DNA of 64,000 bases from Halapricum desulfuricans (GCF_017094465.1 NZ_CP064791.1:434001-498000), one strand, 5' to 3'; counted from the stretch's first letter, positions 25,909 through 34,365 are shown. Made by a program: numbers and translations. Notes: a model not told the origin generated them from the sequence alone.

Positions 25909-27771
25909 ATGACGACGACGCAGGGTAATCTGGCTGCGCTCTCACGGTTCGTCTTCCGGGCGCCCAGGTGGTACACGACGCTGGCGTTCGCGTTACTGAT
26001 CGCGGCCGTCAGCGGCGTCGCTGCGTTCGACTCGGCGTTCGTTCTCGAGGACGCCTGGCAAGGCGTGTTCTTCCTCGGCATTCCCACTGTCGCCGCGAGC
26101 GTGCTGGTCCCGCCGATCGATCGCCGGCTCGGTGGCCGCCTCACCTACAGTCACTCCTCGCTGCTGGCGCTGGCCAACGAGTTGCTGGTCATCGGCGTTC
26201 TGACCATCGCGGCTGTCGTCGCGCTGGGGACGCCGCTGGGACAGCCGTTCGTCTTCGACGCGCTGCTGTTGGGGCTGGCTATCGCCTTCGCGGTCTGGTT
26301 GCTGATCGTGGTCGCTGTCTCCCGACACCGGATGCTGATCGCTGTGATTCCGGCGAGTATCCAGACCGCCACGGCCGCGTTTTTGCTGTTCGTGTACACG
26401 GGGACGCTCCGGTATTTCGAGATCGGCGGGTCGCTATCCAACCGGCTGTTCTCGCGGGCGTCCCACGCGAATCTCCCGGTCGTCTTCCAGCCGCAGGATC
26501 TACTCGTACTGGCGCTTATCTGTCTTCTCTACGCCGGCGCAGTCTGGCTATTTCTCGTCGTGATCGACCGGCCCTGGCGGCGCAGTCTGGACGTCAGCGT
26601 CCTGGCGTTCATCAGCGGGTTTCTGGGCCATCTCGTGGACGGCTCCCGCGAACTGGAGGATTTCTTCGAGGAGATCGGTGAGACGGCCGTCGTCCCCGTC
26701 TCCGTACTCTCCGTTCGCCGGGCGGACGGCTCCGAACGTGACCGGGAGAAGGCTCGGTTCGTCTTGCCGATGATCCATCCCGGGCCGATGGGTGACATCG
26801 GCGGCGGCAACCTCCCCGTCCGGATCGACGAGCACGCCGAGGGGCTCGCGTTTCCGCCCCACGCCACCGCCGGACACGACTTCAATCTCGTCACCGAACG
26901 AGAGGTCGAGGCGCTCATCGATGCCGCCGATCGCGCCCACGACCGGATCGAGTACGCGAGCACGGCCACGGCCGGCCACCGCGTCGAGGCCGGGGACGCG
27001 ACGGTGACGGGCCAGGCCTTCGGCGACGACCTCTTCTCGACGGCCACGTTCGCGCCGGGATTCGCTGACGACATCGAGTTCGGCGTCGGCCTGTCCGCGA
27101 TCGCCGGGGCTCGCACCAGCTACGAGGACGTCATGCTCGCGGACGCACACAACTGCAACGACGGGTTGACTGGCCCTGATCTCGGCCACGTCGTCCCTGG
27201 AAGCGAGCGGTCGTTCGATCTGATCGAGGGCGTTGGGGGACTCGCTGACCGCCTGGCCGACGCGTCCCAGTCCCGGTTCGAGCTCGGGACGGCCCACGAC
27301 GCGACGCCGTGGAGTGTCGAGGACGGTATCGGGTCGCTCGGGATCCGCGTCGCGCTCTTTCGGGTCGACGGTCACACCACTGCGTACGTGCTGATCGACG
27401 GCAATAACATGGTCCCCGGACTGCGTGACCGGATCCTCGCGGAGATCGACGGCGTCGATCTCCTCGAAGTGCTGACGACCGATACTCACGCCGTCAACAC
27501 GATCGACGCCGAGAACCCGGTCGGCGAATCCATCCCCGAGGACGAACTGATCGCGCTGATCGACGACCTCCTCGCGCAGGCCCGAGACGACCTCGAAGTC
27601 GTCGAGGCCGGGATGGCCACCGAACGGGCCGAAGTGACCGTCTTCGGCAACGATCGCACGGAGATGCTCGCGAGCACCGCCAACGCCGTCGTGACCCTCG
27701 GTGCGCCACTCGCCGGGGCGTTCATCGTCGTGGTACTCGCCGTCAGTGTCCTCCTGTTTTTCCTGACGTGA
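25909..27771 (+). CDS. DUF2070 family membrane protein
   Basis: 620 residues. Six to seven helices occupy residues 20-225 and one more closes the C-terminus. Between them lies a large soluble domain with conserved-looking motifs MIHPGPMGDIGGGNLP, TAGHDFNLVT and LADAHNC, histidine- and aspartate-rich in a way that suggests metal binding or hydrolysis. The arrangement matches the archaeal DUF2070 family, whose function is unknown. The gene follows guaAA on the same strand after 155 bases of repeats. Confidence 0.8.
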   Translation: MTTTQGNLAALSRFVFRAPRWYTTLAFALLIAAVSGVAAFDSAFVLEDAWQGVFFLGIPTVAASVLVPPIDRRLGGRLTYSHSSLLALANELLVIGVLTIAAVVALGTPLGQPFVFDALLLGLAIAFAVWLLIVVAVSRHRMLIAVIPASIQTATAAFLLFVYTGTLRYFEIGGSLSNRLFSRASHANLPVVFQPQDLLVLALICLLYAGAVWLFLVVIDRPWRRSLDVSVLAFISGFLGHLVDGSRELEDFFEEIGETAVVPVSVLSVRRADGSERDREKARFVLPMIHPGPMGDIGGGNLPVRIDEHAEGLAFPPHATAGHDFNLVTEREVEALIDAADRAHDRIEYASTATAGHRVEAGDATVTGQAFGDDLFSTATFAPGFADDIEFGVGLSAIAGARTSYEDVMLADAHNCNDGLTGPDLGHVVPGSERSFDLIEGVGGLADRLADASQSRFELGTAHDATPWSVEDGIGSLGIRVALFRVDGHTTAYVLIDGNNMVPGLRDRILAEIDGVDLLEVLTTDTHAVNTIDAENPVGESIPEDELIALIDDLLAQARDDLEVVEAGMATERAEVTVFGNDRTEMLASTANAVVTLGAPLAGAFIVVVLAVSVLLFFLT

Positions 27772-27811
27772 GGTGCAGACGCCACTTTCGATGGGTTGTC
27801 CAGCGCAGAAA

Positions 27812-27896
27812 CGCCGAGGGAGAGATTTGAACTCTCGAGTCCGTGAGGACACCTGCTCTCGAGGCAGGCGCCTTGGCCAGGCTAGGCTACCTCGGC
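27812..27896 (-). tRNA. tRNA-Ser (CGA)
   Basis: An 85-base class II tRNA read on the minus strand. Acceptor GCCGAGG pairs with CCTCGGC, and discriminator G is at 27812. The anticodon stem CCTGC/GCAGG holds loop CTCGAGA with anticodon CGA (codon UCG). A long variable arm follows, and the T-arm loop reads TTCAAAT. No intron is seen. Confidence 0.95.
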
Positions 27897-28004
27897 TCAT
27901 AAGTCCGTATCCGCGAGGGACTTGTATCGGTTTCGATCCACGCCCGGGCTGGCAACGACTGGCATTTCGATACCCTGAAGGGACGGGCCTGAAACAACGA
28001 GCGT

Positions 28005-28952
28005 ATGGACGTTGCTGAAGCCAGTGCGGCCTGTGACTCGTTGCTCAGCGAGATCGAGGGGGCAGTCGTCACCGATCGGGAGTTTCTCGAAACGGTGCTG
28101 TTGGGTGTCGTCGGTCGGGGACACGTCCTGCTCGAGGACGTGCCCGGGACGGGCAAGACGCTGACGGCCCGGAGCTTCGCGACGGCGCTCGGGCTGTCCT
28201 TTTCGCGCATCCAGTTCACCCCGGATCTGCTGCCCGCCGACGTGACGGGGACACACGTCTTCAACGAACGCGACGGCTCTTTCGAGTTCAGCGAGGGGCC
28301 GATCTTCGCGAACGTCGTGCTGGCAGACGAGATCAACCGCGCCCCGCCGAAAACCCAGTCGGCACTGCTGGAAGCGATGGAGGAAGGGCAGGTCACCGTC
28401 GACGGGGACACCCACGAACTGCCCAAGCCGTTCTTCGTGCTGGCCACCCAGAACCCCGTCGAGATGGAGGGAACCTTCGAGCTACCGGAAGCGCAGGTCG
28501 ACCGGTTCGCGATCAAGACCGCGATGGGCTATCCCGACGAGGATGGGGAGTTCGAACTGTTGCGACGGCGCGCCGGCCGCACGGAGCAGAGCCCCACCGT
28601 CGAGACGGTGCTCGATCCCGAGTCGGTACAGGACCTGCGAACGACGCCGGAGTCAGTCACCGTCGAAGAGGACGTGCTGCAGTACCTGGCTCGACTCACT
28701 CGCAAGACTCGCGAGCATCGCTTCGTCGAGGTCGGCGTCTCCCCGCGCGGGACGCAGCGCCTGTTCGAAGTCGCACGCGCTCGCGCGACGATTACTGGTC
28801 GGGAGTTCGTCACGCCGGACGATGTCAAGCGAGTCGCGCAACCGGCGCTCGCGCACCGGCTCGTACTCACGCCGGACGCGCGGGTCGAAGACGTTCACAA
28901 ATCCGCCGTGATCGAGGACGTACTCGACAGCGTCGAAGTCCCGACGGTCTAA
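28005..28952 (+). CDS. MoxR-family AAA+ ATPase
   Basis: 315 residues. Walker A is EDVPGTGKT (about residue 44), Walker B VVLADEINRAPP (about 105), sensor 1 FFVLATQNPVE and the arginine-containing LPEAQVDRF. MoxR ATPases work as chaperones that act with VWA/DUF58-type partners, often in membrane protein or envelope maturation. Here it faces the DUF4129-DUF58-membrane protein operon tail to tail with 16 bases between, rather than being co-transcribed with it. Confidence 0.9.
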   Translation: MDVAEASAACDSLLSEIEGAVVTDREFLETVLLGVVGRGHVLLEDVPGTGKTLTARSFATALGLSFSRIQFTPDLLPADVTGTHVFNERDGSFEFSEGPIFANVVLADEINRAPPKTQSALLEAMEEGQVTVDGDTHELPKPFFVLATQNPVEMEGTFELPEAQVDRFAIKTAMGYPDEDGEFELLRRRAGRTEQSPTVETVLDPESVQDLRTTPESVTVEEDVLQYLARLTRKTREHRFVEVGVSPRGTQRLFEVARARATITGREFVTPDDVKRVAQPALAHRLVLTPDARVEDVHKSAVIEDVLDSVEVPTV

Positions 28953-28968
28953 CGTCTCGCTCGTCGGT

Positions 28969-29451
28969 TCACCGTCCGAGCGCGAGCACGACCAGCACGA
29001 CTCCGAACACGAGCAGCGACAGCGCGATCTCGGGCTGGCCCGCACTGGCGACCAGGTAGACGCTGTACCCGGCGACTGCGACGGTGAGCGTGACCGTGCT
29101 CACCGCCGCGGCGTGTACGATCTCGGCTCGCTCGCCCGCGCCGGTCCGGAGCTGTCCGGCCATCGAGATGGCGTTCTCGCCGACGTCCCAGGCCAGCACC
29201 GTTCCGATCATTGCGACGACGACCGCTTCCGGAGCGCCGCCGCCCGCTCCGGCGAGCACGACGCCCGCGAACAACAGCGCCACGCCGCCGGCCAGGATCG
29301 CTCGCGACGTGCGATAGACGCCCGCGATCGCCACGGGGACACCGGCGATCGCCGCGGCGCTTCCGCCCAGCAACGCACCGATGGCGGCGACTGTCCCGGT
29401 GAGTCCAGTCAGGACGAGCCCGGTGGCGGAAGGTGTGCGCTCGACGCTCAT
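28969..29451 (-). CDS. Small membrane protein of the MoxR-DUF58 cluster
   Basis: 160 residues from MSVERT, with four to five hydrophobic helices rich in A, G and V and a short charged N-terminus. I think it is a DUF7519-like protein found in haloarchaeal DUF58 clusters, though this is from memory. The ATG at 29451 overlaps the TGA of the DUF58 gene (ATGA), so it is translationally coupled to it. A GTG three codons earlier is possible. Confidence 0.7.
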   Translation of the reverse strand: MSVERTPSATGLVLTGLTGTVAAIGALLGGSAAAIAGVPVAIAGVYRTSRAILAGGVALLFAGVVLAGAGGGAPEAVVVAMIGTVLAWDVGENAISMAGQLRTGAGERAEIVHAAAVSTVTLTVAVAGYSVYLVASAGQPEIALSLLVFGVVLVVLALGR

Positions 29452-31388
29452 CGCGACCACCGCCGTTGTGCCCGGTTGATGGCGATCCCGAGCGGCTCGC
29501 TTCGTCGCCAGTCGATCACTCGCACGTCCGCATCTCTGAGCCGCGACAGCCGAAGCCGGCGCTCCAGATGGGCGACGGTCTGCCCGGGCGTGGCCGTCGC
29601 CGTCGCGTCCGGTGCGACGACCGTCATCGGGTAGCCATAGGCGTGCAACCGGCGTGCCATCGAGACCGCAGTGTCGTCGGCCAGCGGGGAGAACAACACG
29701 AGTTGCGCGTTTTTCGGCAGCCGTTTCCGGAGTCGTCCCATCGCGAGCACCGGATAGAACGTCTCGTCGCTGCCCTCGGTGAACGCGCTCTCGGTCGTCA
29801 GCAACCGCTTGGCCAGCGCCCAGTGGCCGTGTCCCGCGCCGGGGGCCAGCCAGCAGTCCGCCGCTCCGAGCGCTCCCAGTCCAACCCGGTCGTCGCTGTC
29901 CAGGCGACTGTGGAACACGTCTGCGATCGCACCGAGACTCCGCTCGATCGCGCTCGGGGCGTCGCGTTCCGGCGCGACGAACGCGTCGCTTCGGGCGTCG
30001 AGCAACAGCACGACCGTCGCGGCGTGCTCCTCCCGGAACTGCATCGTCGCCAGCTCGCCGCCGCGTGCGACCCGGTTCCAGTCGATCCGTTTGAGTGGGT
30101 CCCCGGGTCGGTACTCCCGGATAGAGTGAAACTCCAGGCCGCTGCCGCCGACGTCGGTGACGACGCGGCCGACATTGGGGCTCGTCTTCGCACGGACCGG
30201 CACTGAGAGATCACCCGTCGGCTTGGGTTCACACCGCAGCCGCATCTCCCCGGACGCGCCGAGGTGCCCGACGCCCTCGACGGTTCCACTCGCGTCACGC
30301 GACACGAGCAACCCCTCCTCGAAGGCGTGCTCGCCGCGCTCGGCTTCGACCACGTAGGCGAATCGTGTCGACGCACCTGGCTGGAGTGCCGTCCCGTGAC
30401 GAGGCGATCCTTCGACGACGGTAAGGCCCGGCGGGACGCCGTCCAGATACCGGAGATCGAACCCCATCCGATCGCCGACGTTCGTGATCGTCACCGTCAC
30501 GCGAACCCTCCCGTTCGGGTCCGGTTCGGTGTCGTCGATCGTCCGCTCGATTTCGAGCTGTGGCGTCGGCGTCGATCCGACGTATCTGAGTGCCAGTGGG
30601 CCGAGTCCGACCACACCGGCCAGAACCAGTGTGCCCGCGTCGAGCAAGACCCCGATCCCGACCGCCAGTAGCGTAAGTGCGGTCACGATCCGTAGACGGC
30701 CCGTCTCTCGGATCTGTGAGTCGACCTCCGATAGCCGTCCGACCCACCCCTCGTCGACCGTCGATCGGGCGCCGGCCTGTTCGGGGCCGCCCCAGTCCCG
30801 ATCTGTCACGCCCAGTCGGTCCGCGATCGCGTCGATCGCGTGGCGGGCCTGTGTCACGAGCGCGTGCTCGCCCGTGAGGCGCATCCGCAGTCGCTCGCTC
30901 CGTGAGAAGGGTGTGCTCGACTGGAAGAAACCGGCCGCGATCCGGTCGTCGGTCCAGCCGCCGGATTCGACGGTCGCCACCCGATCTTCAGGAGCCACTG
31001 CCGTTCGTGTCAACACCGAATCCAGTACGGTTCGCAGACGCTTTCGGACCGAACTGATTCGCTTGTACCGACCGAGTGGCCCGTCCGCCGTCGTGCCGGC
31101 GAGATCCGCGTCGACCGACGTTCCCGGCACGCTGACTGTCGATCGATACTCGACCAGCGGCGGATCGAATTCCGATCGCTCGCCGCGCAGGTAGTTGACG
31201 CTCAGCGACAGCGCTGCGCCGATTCCGACCAGCGGCATCAGATACGCGAGTAACAGTACCGGATCGAACGCCGGTGCGAGACCCGGATCATAGATGAAGA
31301 CGATCGCCAGCACGACCGCGAGCGATCCGACGACGATCAGTCCCAGCGTCGACCCGGAGAGGCGCTCGGTCGCTTCTCGTTCACTCAT
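29448..31388 (-). CDS. DUF58 domain protein
   Basis: 646 residues, longer than bacterial DUF58 proteins because of an N-terminal extension. Two pairs of helices (about 10-65 and 235-275) precede a beta-rich domain that resembles a CARDB-like fold (IERTIDDTEPDPNGRVRVTV), and the DUF58 core is marked by YRPGDPLKRIDWNRVARGGEL followed by a VWA-like VVLLLDARSDAF. The family partners with MoxR ATPases. It overlaps the upstream DUF4129 gene by eight bases and is coupled to the downstream membrane protein. Confidence 0.85.
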   Translation of the reverse strand: MSEREATERLSGSTLGLIVVGSLAVVLAIVFIYDPGLAPAFDPVLLLAYLMPLVGIGAALSLSVNYLRGERSEFDPPLVEYRSTVSVPGTSVDADLAGTTADGPLGRYKRISSVRKRLRTVLDSVLTRTAVAPEDRVATVESGGWTDDRIAAGFFQSSTPFSRSERLRMRLTGEHALVTQARHAIDAIADRLGVTDRDWGGPEQAGARSTVDEGWVGRLSEVDSQIRETGRLRIVTALTLLAVGIGVLLDAGTLVLAGVVGLGPLALRYVGSTPTPQLEIERTIDDTEPDPNGRVRVTVTITNVGDRMGFDLRYLDGVPPGLTVVEGSPRHGTALQPGASTRFAYVVEAERGEHAFEEGLLVSRDASGTVEGVGHLGASGEMRLRCEPKPTGDLSVPVRAKTSPNVGRVVTDVGGSGLEFHSIREYRPGDPLKRIDWNRVARGGELATMQFREEHAATVVLLLDARSDAFVAPERDAPSAIERSLGAIADVFHSRLDSDDRVGLGALGAADCWLAPGAGHGHWALAKRLLTTESAFTEGSDETFYPVLAMGRLRKRLPKNAQLVLFSPLADDTAVSMARRLHAYGYPMTVVAPDATATATPGQTVAHLERRLRLSRLRDADVRVIDWRRSEPLGIAINRAQRRWSR

Positions 31389-32301
31389 CGTTGCCCCCAG
31401 CGTACGTTCGCTGTATGCGCCGTAGTGCCTCCCGAGATCGCTGTTCGCGCTCCGGCGTCGGCTGTCGATTCCCGTAGCGCACCTCCTCGAAGACGCGAGT
31501 CAGCTCCCGGACGTCCTCGTCGGACATCCCGGCCTCGATCGCGATCTCGGCAAACTCTTCGGGGGTCGTCGTCCGCGGCTGGGCGACATCCAGCGCGTCG
31601 GTCATCTCCCGCCAGGCTCGATAGATCGCGTTTTCGAGATCGGATTCCGCTTCGAGCCGGTCGGCGGCTCGCCCGGCCGCCTGTCCGACCGCCTGCACGG
31701 ACGACGGTTCGTCGGTTTCGTCCGTTCCTTCCTCGAGTGCGATGTCGACATCGGTACCGGAGTACCGATAGACTGCCGCGGCCAGCAATACCATCGCCAG
31801 CCCGACGATGCCGAACAGCAGTGGGGTAGCCTCGGTACTGCTCCGTGGCGAGTCCGACGCCGCCTCGCCGCCGGTCCCGCCGCCGCCACCACCGTCTGTC
31901 CCGTTTTTCGGCTCCATCTGGACGCCGCCCATCTCCGGCACCGTATCCATGAGCGCCCCCAGCACGAGCAGGCTGACGACGGCGACGACGCCGATGACTA
32001 TCGCGAGGCCCACGGTTCGACGAGGCGTGAGCCACTTCGCAAACATGGCCAGCGTGGTCAGCACCCCGACGACGAAGACGATCACTCCGAGGACCACAAT
32101 GAGTCTGCTCTCGCCGCTGTCGTCCGTCCCGGAAGACGACCCCGGAGCGTCGGACGCCCCCTCGTCATCCTCGCCCGCGGCCTCACCGGGTCCAGTTCCC
32201 GGGTCCGAACTCGACGGCGTCGATACCGTCGCTGCAGCAATCGCGAGCCCGCCGACGCTCAGCAGTACCACCGCCACGACGAGAAGCTGGTTGCTATTCA
32301 C
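31381..32301 (-). CDS. DUF4129 domain membrane protein
   Basis: 306 residues. A signal-like first helix is followed by a disordered S/D/E/G segment, further helices around residues 70-120, a glycine-rich linker and a helix near 160-180. The C-terminal cytoplasmic DUF4129 domain (about 215-300) contains AIYRAWREMTDAL, TTTPEEFAEIAIEAGM and a helical basic tail. It leads a three-gene operon with DUF58 and the small membrane protein, a set that in many prokaryotes goes with MoxR and sometimes a transglutaminase; no transglutaminase is present here. Confidence 0.8.
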   Translation of the reverse strand: MNSNQLLVVAVVLLSVGGLAIAAATVSTPSSSDPGTGPGEAAGEDDEGASDAPGSSSGTDDSGESRLIVVLGVIVFVVGVLTTLAMFAKWLTPRRTVGLAIVIGVVAVVSLLVLGALMDTVPEMGGVQMEPKNGTDGGGGGGTGGEAASDSPRSSTEATPLLFGIVGLAMVLLAAAVYRYSGTDVDIALEEGTDETDEPSSVQAVGQAAGRAADRLEAESDLENAIYRAWREMTDALDVAQPRTTTPEEFAEIAIEAGMSDEDVRELTRVFEEVRYGNRQPTPEREQRSREALRRIQRTYAGGNDE

Positions 32302-32691
32302 TCACAGCCCGTTTCGTGTCTCCCTGATTTCGGTTTATCGGTCTCCGTCGGTGCTCGGTTCCCACTCTGGCTATGCGTCACACGACCGTCCGACAAATAT
32401 AAGAAAACAGTCAAATGTTTCCACAGGAATGGTCAGTTTGCGTATGGTAACTCCTGCTCTTATCATCAGAAAAACTACTCATAATGGCTTACGGCAGCCG
32501 GATAGATCTATAAACATGGTCCGGTCGTAAACGTCCAGAGCGAGTCCACGCCGGACGCACAACTCTCGATAGGCGGGGCTTCACGCGCGCTTCGTGGCAT
32601 ATGTCGGAGGTCCGCTCGTTGCGTATCCCATTTCGAAGTGATTCGACACGACGGTCCGGCGAACATCTGTACGACCGAGTGGCCGGCGGTA
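32302..32691. other. 390-base intergenic region with promoter-like sites
   Basis: No supportable gene. A TATA-like TTATATTT on the minus strand at 32395-32402 lies about 95 bases before the DUF4129 start and probably drives that operon. A perfect palindrome ATAGATCTAT at 32502-32511 overlaps a plus-strand TATA-like TCTATAAAC. Frames on either strand here (for example 32489-32707) have no protein-like composition. Confidence 0.5.
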
Positions 32692-32850
32692 TCACTCGTC
32701 GATCCACTTCGTCGCTCGGATGTCGTAGCTACCACACTCCGGGCAGGAATGATACTGCACCGAAAGGTCTGCCCCACAGGACATACACCGATACGGATGC
32801 GTCTCCGTATCTCCCCTCGCGAACCACGTTGTGCGATCGAGGACACCCAT
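32692..32850 (-). CDS. 52-residue zinc-ribbon protein
   Basis: A short gene easily missed by length cut-offs. It begins MGVLDRTTWFARGDTE, has a four-cysteine zinc ribbon (RCMSCGADL then SCPECGSYD; cysteines 22, 25, 36 and 39) and ends ATKWIDE. Two CxxC knuckles 10 residues apart are the classic rubredoxin-like zinc-ribbon spacing, and acidic composition fits a haloarchaeal protein. Frames overlapping it on the same strand (to 32846) lack these features. Function is unknown; small zinc-finger proteins are abundant in haloarchaea and some act in regulation. Confidence 0.75.
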   Translation of the reverse strand: MGVLDRTTWFARGDTETHPYRCMSCGADLSVQYHSCPECGSYDIRATKWIDE

Positions 32851-33051
32851 CGCTCTCTATCTGCGTAGACGCGTCGCAGTCACAAAAAAGGGTCTGACTG
32901 TTCACGACCGTCCCCTTTGTTGATTCGTGACATCGGTACTGGCCACTCTCCGCGGGTTCGATCGGTACCTGAACGAGTGCGCACTGGACGGATGGGGCGT
33001 TATGTCTGCAGAATGATCATCTCGCTCAAATCGGGTCAGGAAGAATACACA

Positions 33052-33077
33052 CGCGGCGCTCGCGAGTGAGCGCCGCG
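33052..33077 (-). terminator. 10-bp hairpin just downstream of tRNA-Tyr
   Basis: CGCGGCGCTC (33052-33061) pairs perfectly with GAGCGCCGCG (33068-33077) around loop GCGAGT. It lies 8 bases past the 3' end of tRNA-Tyr on the minus strand and is followed by T-containing sequence without a clean T run. It could end or stabilise the tRNA precursor; archaeal termination normally relies on T tracts, so the role is open. Confidence 0.45.
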
Positions 33078-33084
33078 AAAAGTA

Positions 33085-33158
33085 TCCGCCCTCCCCGATT
33101 TGAACGGGGGGCAAGTCGATCTACAGTCGACTGCTCTACCAGTCTGAGCTAAGGGCGG
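33085..33158 (-). tRNA. tRNA-Tyr (GTA)
   Basis: A 74-base tRNA on the minus strand. Acceptor CCGCCCT pairs with AGGGCGG and discriminator A is at 33085. The anticodon stem GTCGA/TCGAC holds loop CTGTAGA with anticodon GTA. The T arm is CCCCG-TTCAAAT-CGGGG. The C1-G72 first pair is the archaeal tyrosine identity element. No intron is seen. Confidence 0.95.
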
Positions 33159-33267
33159 TCGCATCTCAACGTAGTCCGCCTGGCAGACTTAAGGATTATT
33201 ATTCGGGCCGGTGGTCGGGCGGGCCCGACGCCAATTGTTATATCACTGTGGGACGAATTTTCGGCCG

Positions 33268-33501
33268 ATGCAGGCGCTCGAGTCGTGCCACTACTGCGGT
33301 GAGAAACTCGCCACGGGCGGCCGACCTGTCACCTGTGACGAGTGCGAAACGGGCTTTCATCTCGACTGTGCCGACCGAGCCGGTGAACTCACGATAGACG
33401 TCAACTCCCGACTGCTGCGCTCGGACACCTACGAGATCGAATGTCCCGAGTGTGAGCACCGCTGGAAACTCGGTTTCGATCCCGACGAGTGGCTCGGGTA
33501 G
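33268..33501 (+). CDS. Small PHD/RING-like zinc-binding protein
   Basis: 77 residues from MQALESC. Zinc ligands appear in the order CHYC, CDEC, H-x2-C (FHLDC) and CPECEH, eight or more Cys/His residues, suggesting a cross-braced finger of PHD/RING type or two ribbons. It is acidic and ends in a W-rich tail (DPDEWLG). An in-frame start at 33211 is rejected, as its residues are basic and unlike the rest. The gene lies between tRNA-Tyr and the cdrL-like gene, with the TATA-like sequence GTTATATC about 30 bases upstream of the ATG. Confidence 0.7.
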   Translation: MQALESCHYCGEKLATGGRPVTCDECETGFHLDCADRAGELTIDVNSRLLRSDTYEIECPECEHRWKLGFDPDEWLG

Positions 33502-33513
33502 CGATATGACGCC

Positions 33514-33526
33514 CGTCAGACGGTCG
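33514..33526 (+). promoter_or_regulatory. Element shared by cdrL-like and cdrS promoters
   Basis: CGTCAGACGGTCG matches 12 of 13 bases of CGTAAGACGGTCG at 34239-34251 before cdrS. It ends 32 bases before the cdrL-like ATG, just upstream of its TATA-like ATTGAAATAG. It is a candidate binding site of a ribbon-helix-helix regulator, possibly the CdrL-like protein itself. Confidence 0.4.
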
Positions 33527-33558
33527 GGAAGATTGAAATAGTTCGGCTGACAACGTGT

Positions 33559-34137
33559 ATGACGAGTCGGATGAGCAAGATAACGTTCCGGGCCGATGAC
33601 GACCTCATCGCGCAGCTTGAGGAGTTTGACGCCTCCAAAAGCGAAATCATGCGTGAGGCTCTGCGCGCGTACCTCGGGGAGACGTCGGTCGAACGCCCGT
33701 CGTCCGTCGAGGCCTCGCAATCGGAACCCGTGTCCGACGCGGCTGACAGTCTCGACGAACTCGTCGCCGAGCGCGTCGATGCGCTCGTCGCGGAACGGCT
33801 CGAAACGGCGTTTACACCCAGTCAGCCCCAGGATATCAATGTCAACATCACTGTCGACGGTGCTGATGCTGACACGCAGCCTGCGGCGTCACACACTACG
33901 TCAGATCGCGACTCCTCCGAGCGTAAGACAGACGTTTCCGAGGACGATGACCAGCGTAACACGTGTGCACAGTGTGGTGAAACCCTGTCGTCGTCGGACG
34001 TTTACTGCCCGAACTGCGGGGAGAAAGCGTCACACCGAGTCTTCTGTGAGTGCGGCGATGAACTCCGGTCGGACTGGGCGTTCTGTCCCAGCTGTGGCCG
34101 GCGCACTCCAGCAGCGGATGTCCTCGACAACACCTAA
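33559..34137 (+). CDS. cdrL: CdrL-like ribbon-helix-helix and zinc-ribbon regulator
   Basis: 192 residues (188 if the second ATG is used). The N-terminal 45 residues form a ribbon-helix-helix domain: strand KITFRADDDLIAQLEEF, then KSEIMREALRAYLG. An acidic, low-complexity linker with a helix (LDELVAERVDALVAERLE) follows, and the C-terminus has two zinc ribbons (CAQCGETL with YCPNCG; FCECGDEL with FCPSCG). A long RHH protein preceding cdrS-ftsZ2 fits the haloarchaeal cell-division regulator CdrL, which acts on the cdrS promoter. The shared 13-base element in the two promoters supports this. The assignment rests on domain order and position. Confidence 0.75.
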   Translation: MTSRMSKITFRADDDLIAQLEEFDASKSEIMREALRAYLGETSVERPSSVEASQSEPVSDAADSLDELVAERVDALVAERLETAFTPSQPQDINVNITVDGADADTQPAASHTTSDRDSSERKTDVSEDDDQRNTCAQCGETLSSSDVYCPNCGEKASHRVFCECGDELRSDWAFCPSCGRRTPAADVLDNT

Positions 34138-34239
34138 AGTCTCGAAAACACATGGTAAACACTCTCTACTCTCGTAAACGACGGATTGTCATACGTTAAC
34201 CCTAACCTTTATTATCCCTTGGTCTGTGGTATTTTGTGC

Positions 34240-34257
34240 GTAAGACGGTCGTCTTAC
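34240..34257. promoter_or_regulatory. 18-bp palindromic operator candidate in the cdrS-ftsZ2 promoter
   Basis: GTAAGACG and CGTCTTAC form a perfect inverted repeat around GT. A TATA-like TTTATTATCC lies at about 34208-34217, so the palindrome covers the expected transcription start. A further half-site CGTCTTAC occurs at 34338-34345, 20 bases before the cdrS ATG. Dimeric ribbon-helix-helix proteins bind this sort of site. Confidence 0.55.
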
Positions 34258-34365
34258 ACAGTGGCCGCGGAACCGACTATCACGTCGCTTCCGTGCGATT
34301 TCACTGTGTAAACGCAGCGTGGACGTGAGTTCACCGCCGTCTTACCCAAAGGGGAACGACAAAAC

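Noticed and set aside
26548-27900. 450-residue minus-strand frame across the DUF2070 gene and tRNA-Ser
   Set aside because: It runs through a tRNA and lacks domains; the plus strand encodes a membrane protein with clear hydrophobic segments.
32508-32846. 112-residue minus-strand frame overlapping the small zinc-ribbon gene
   Set aside because: It is another frame of the same region; the 52-residue frame has ordered zinc ligands and haloarchaeal composition, this one does not.
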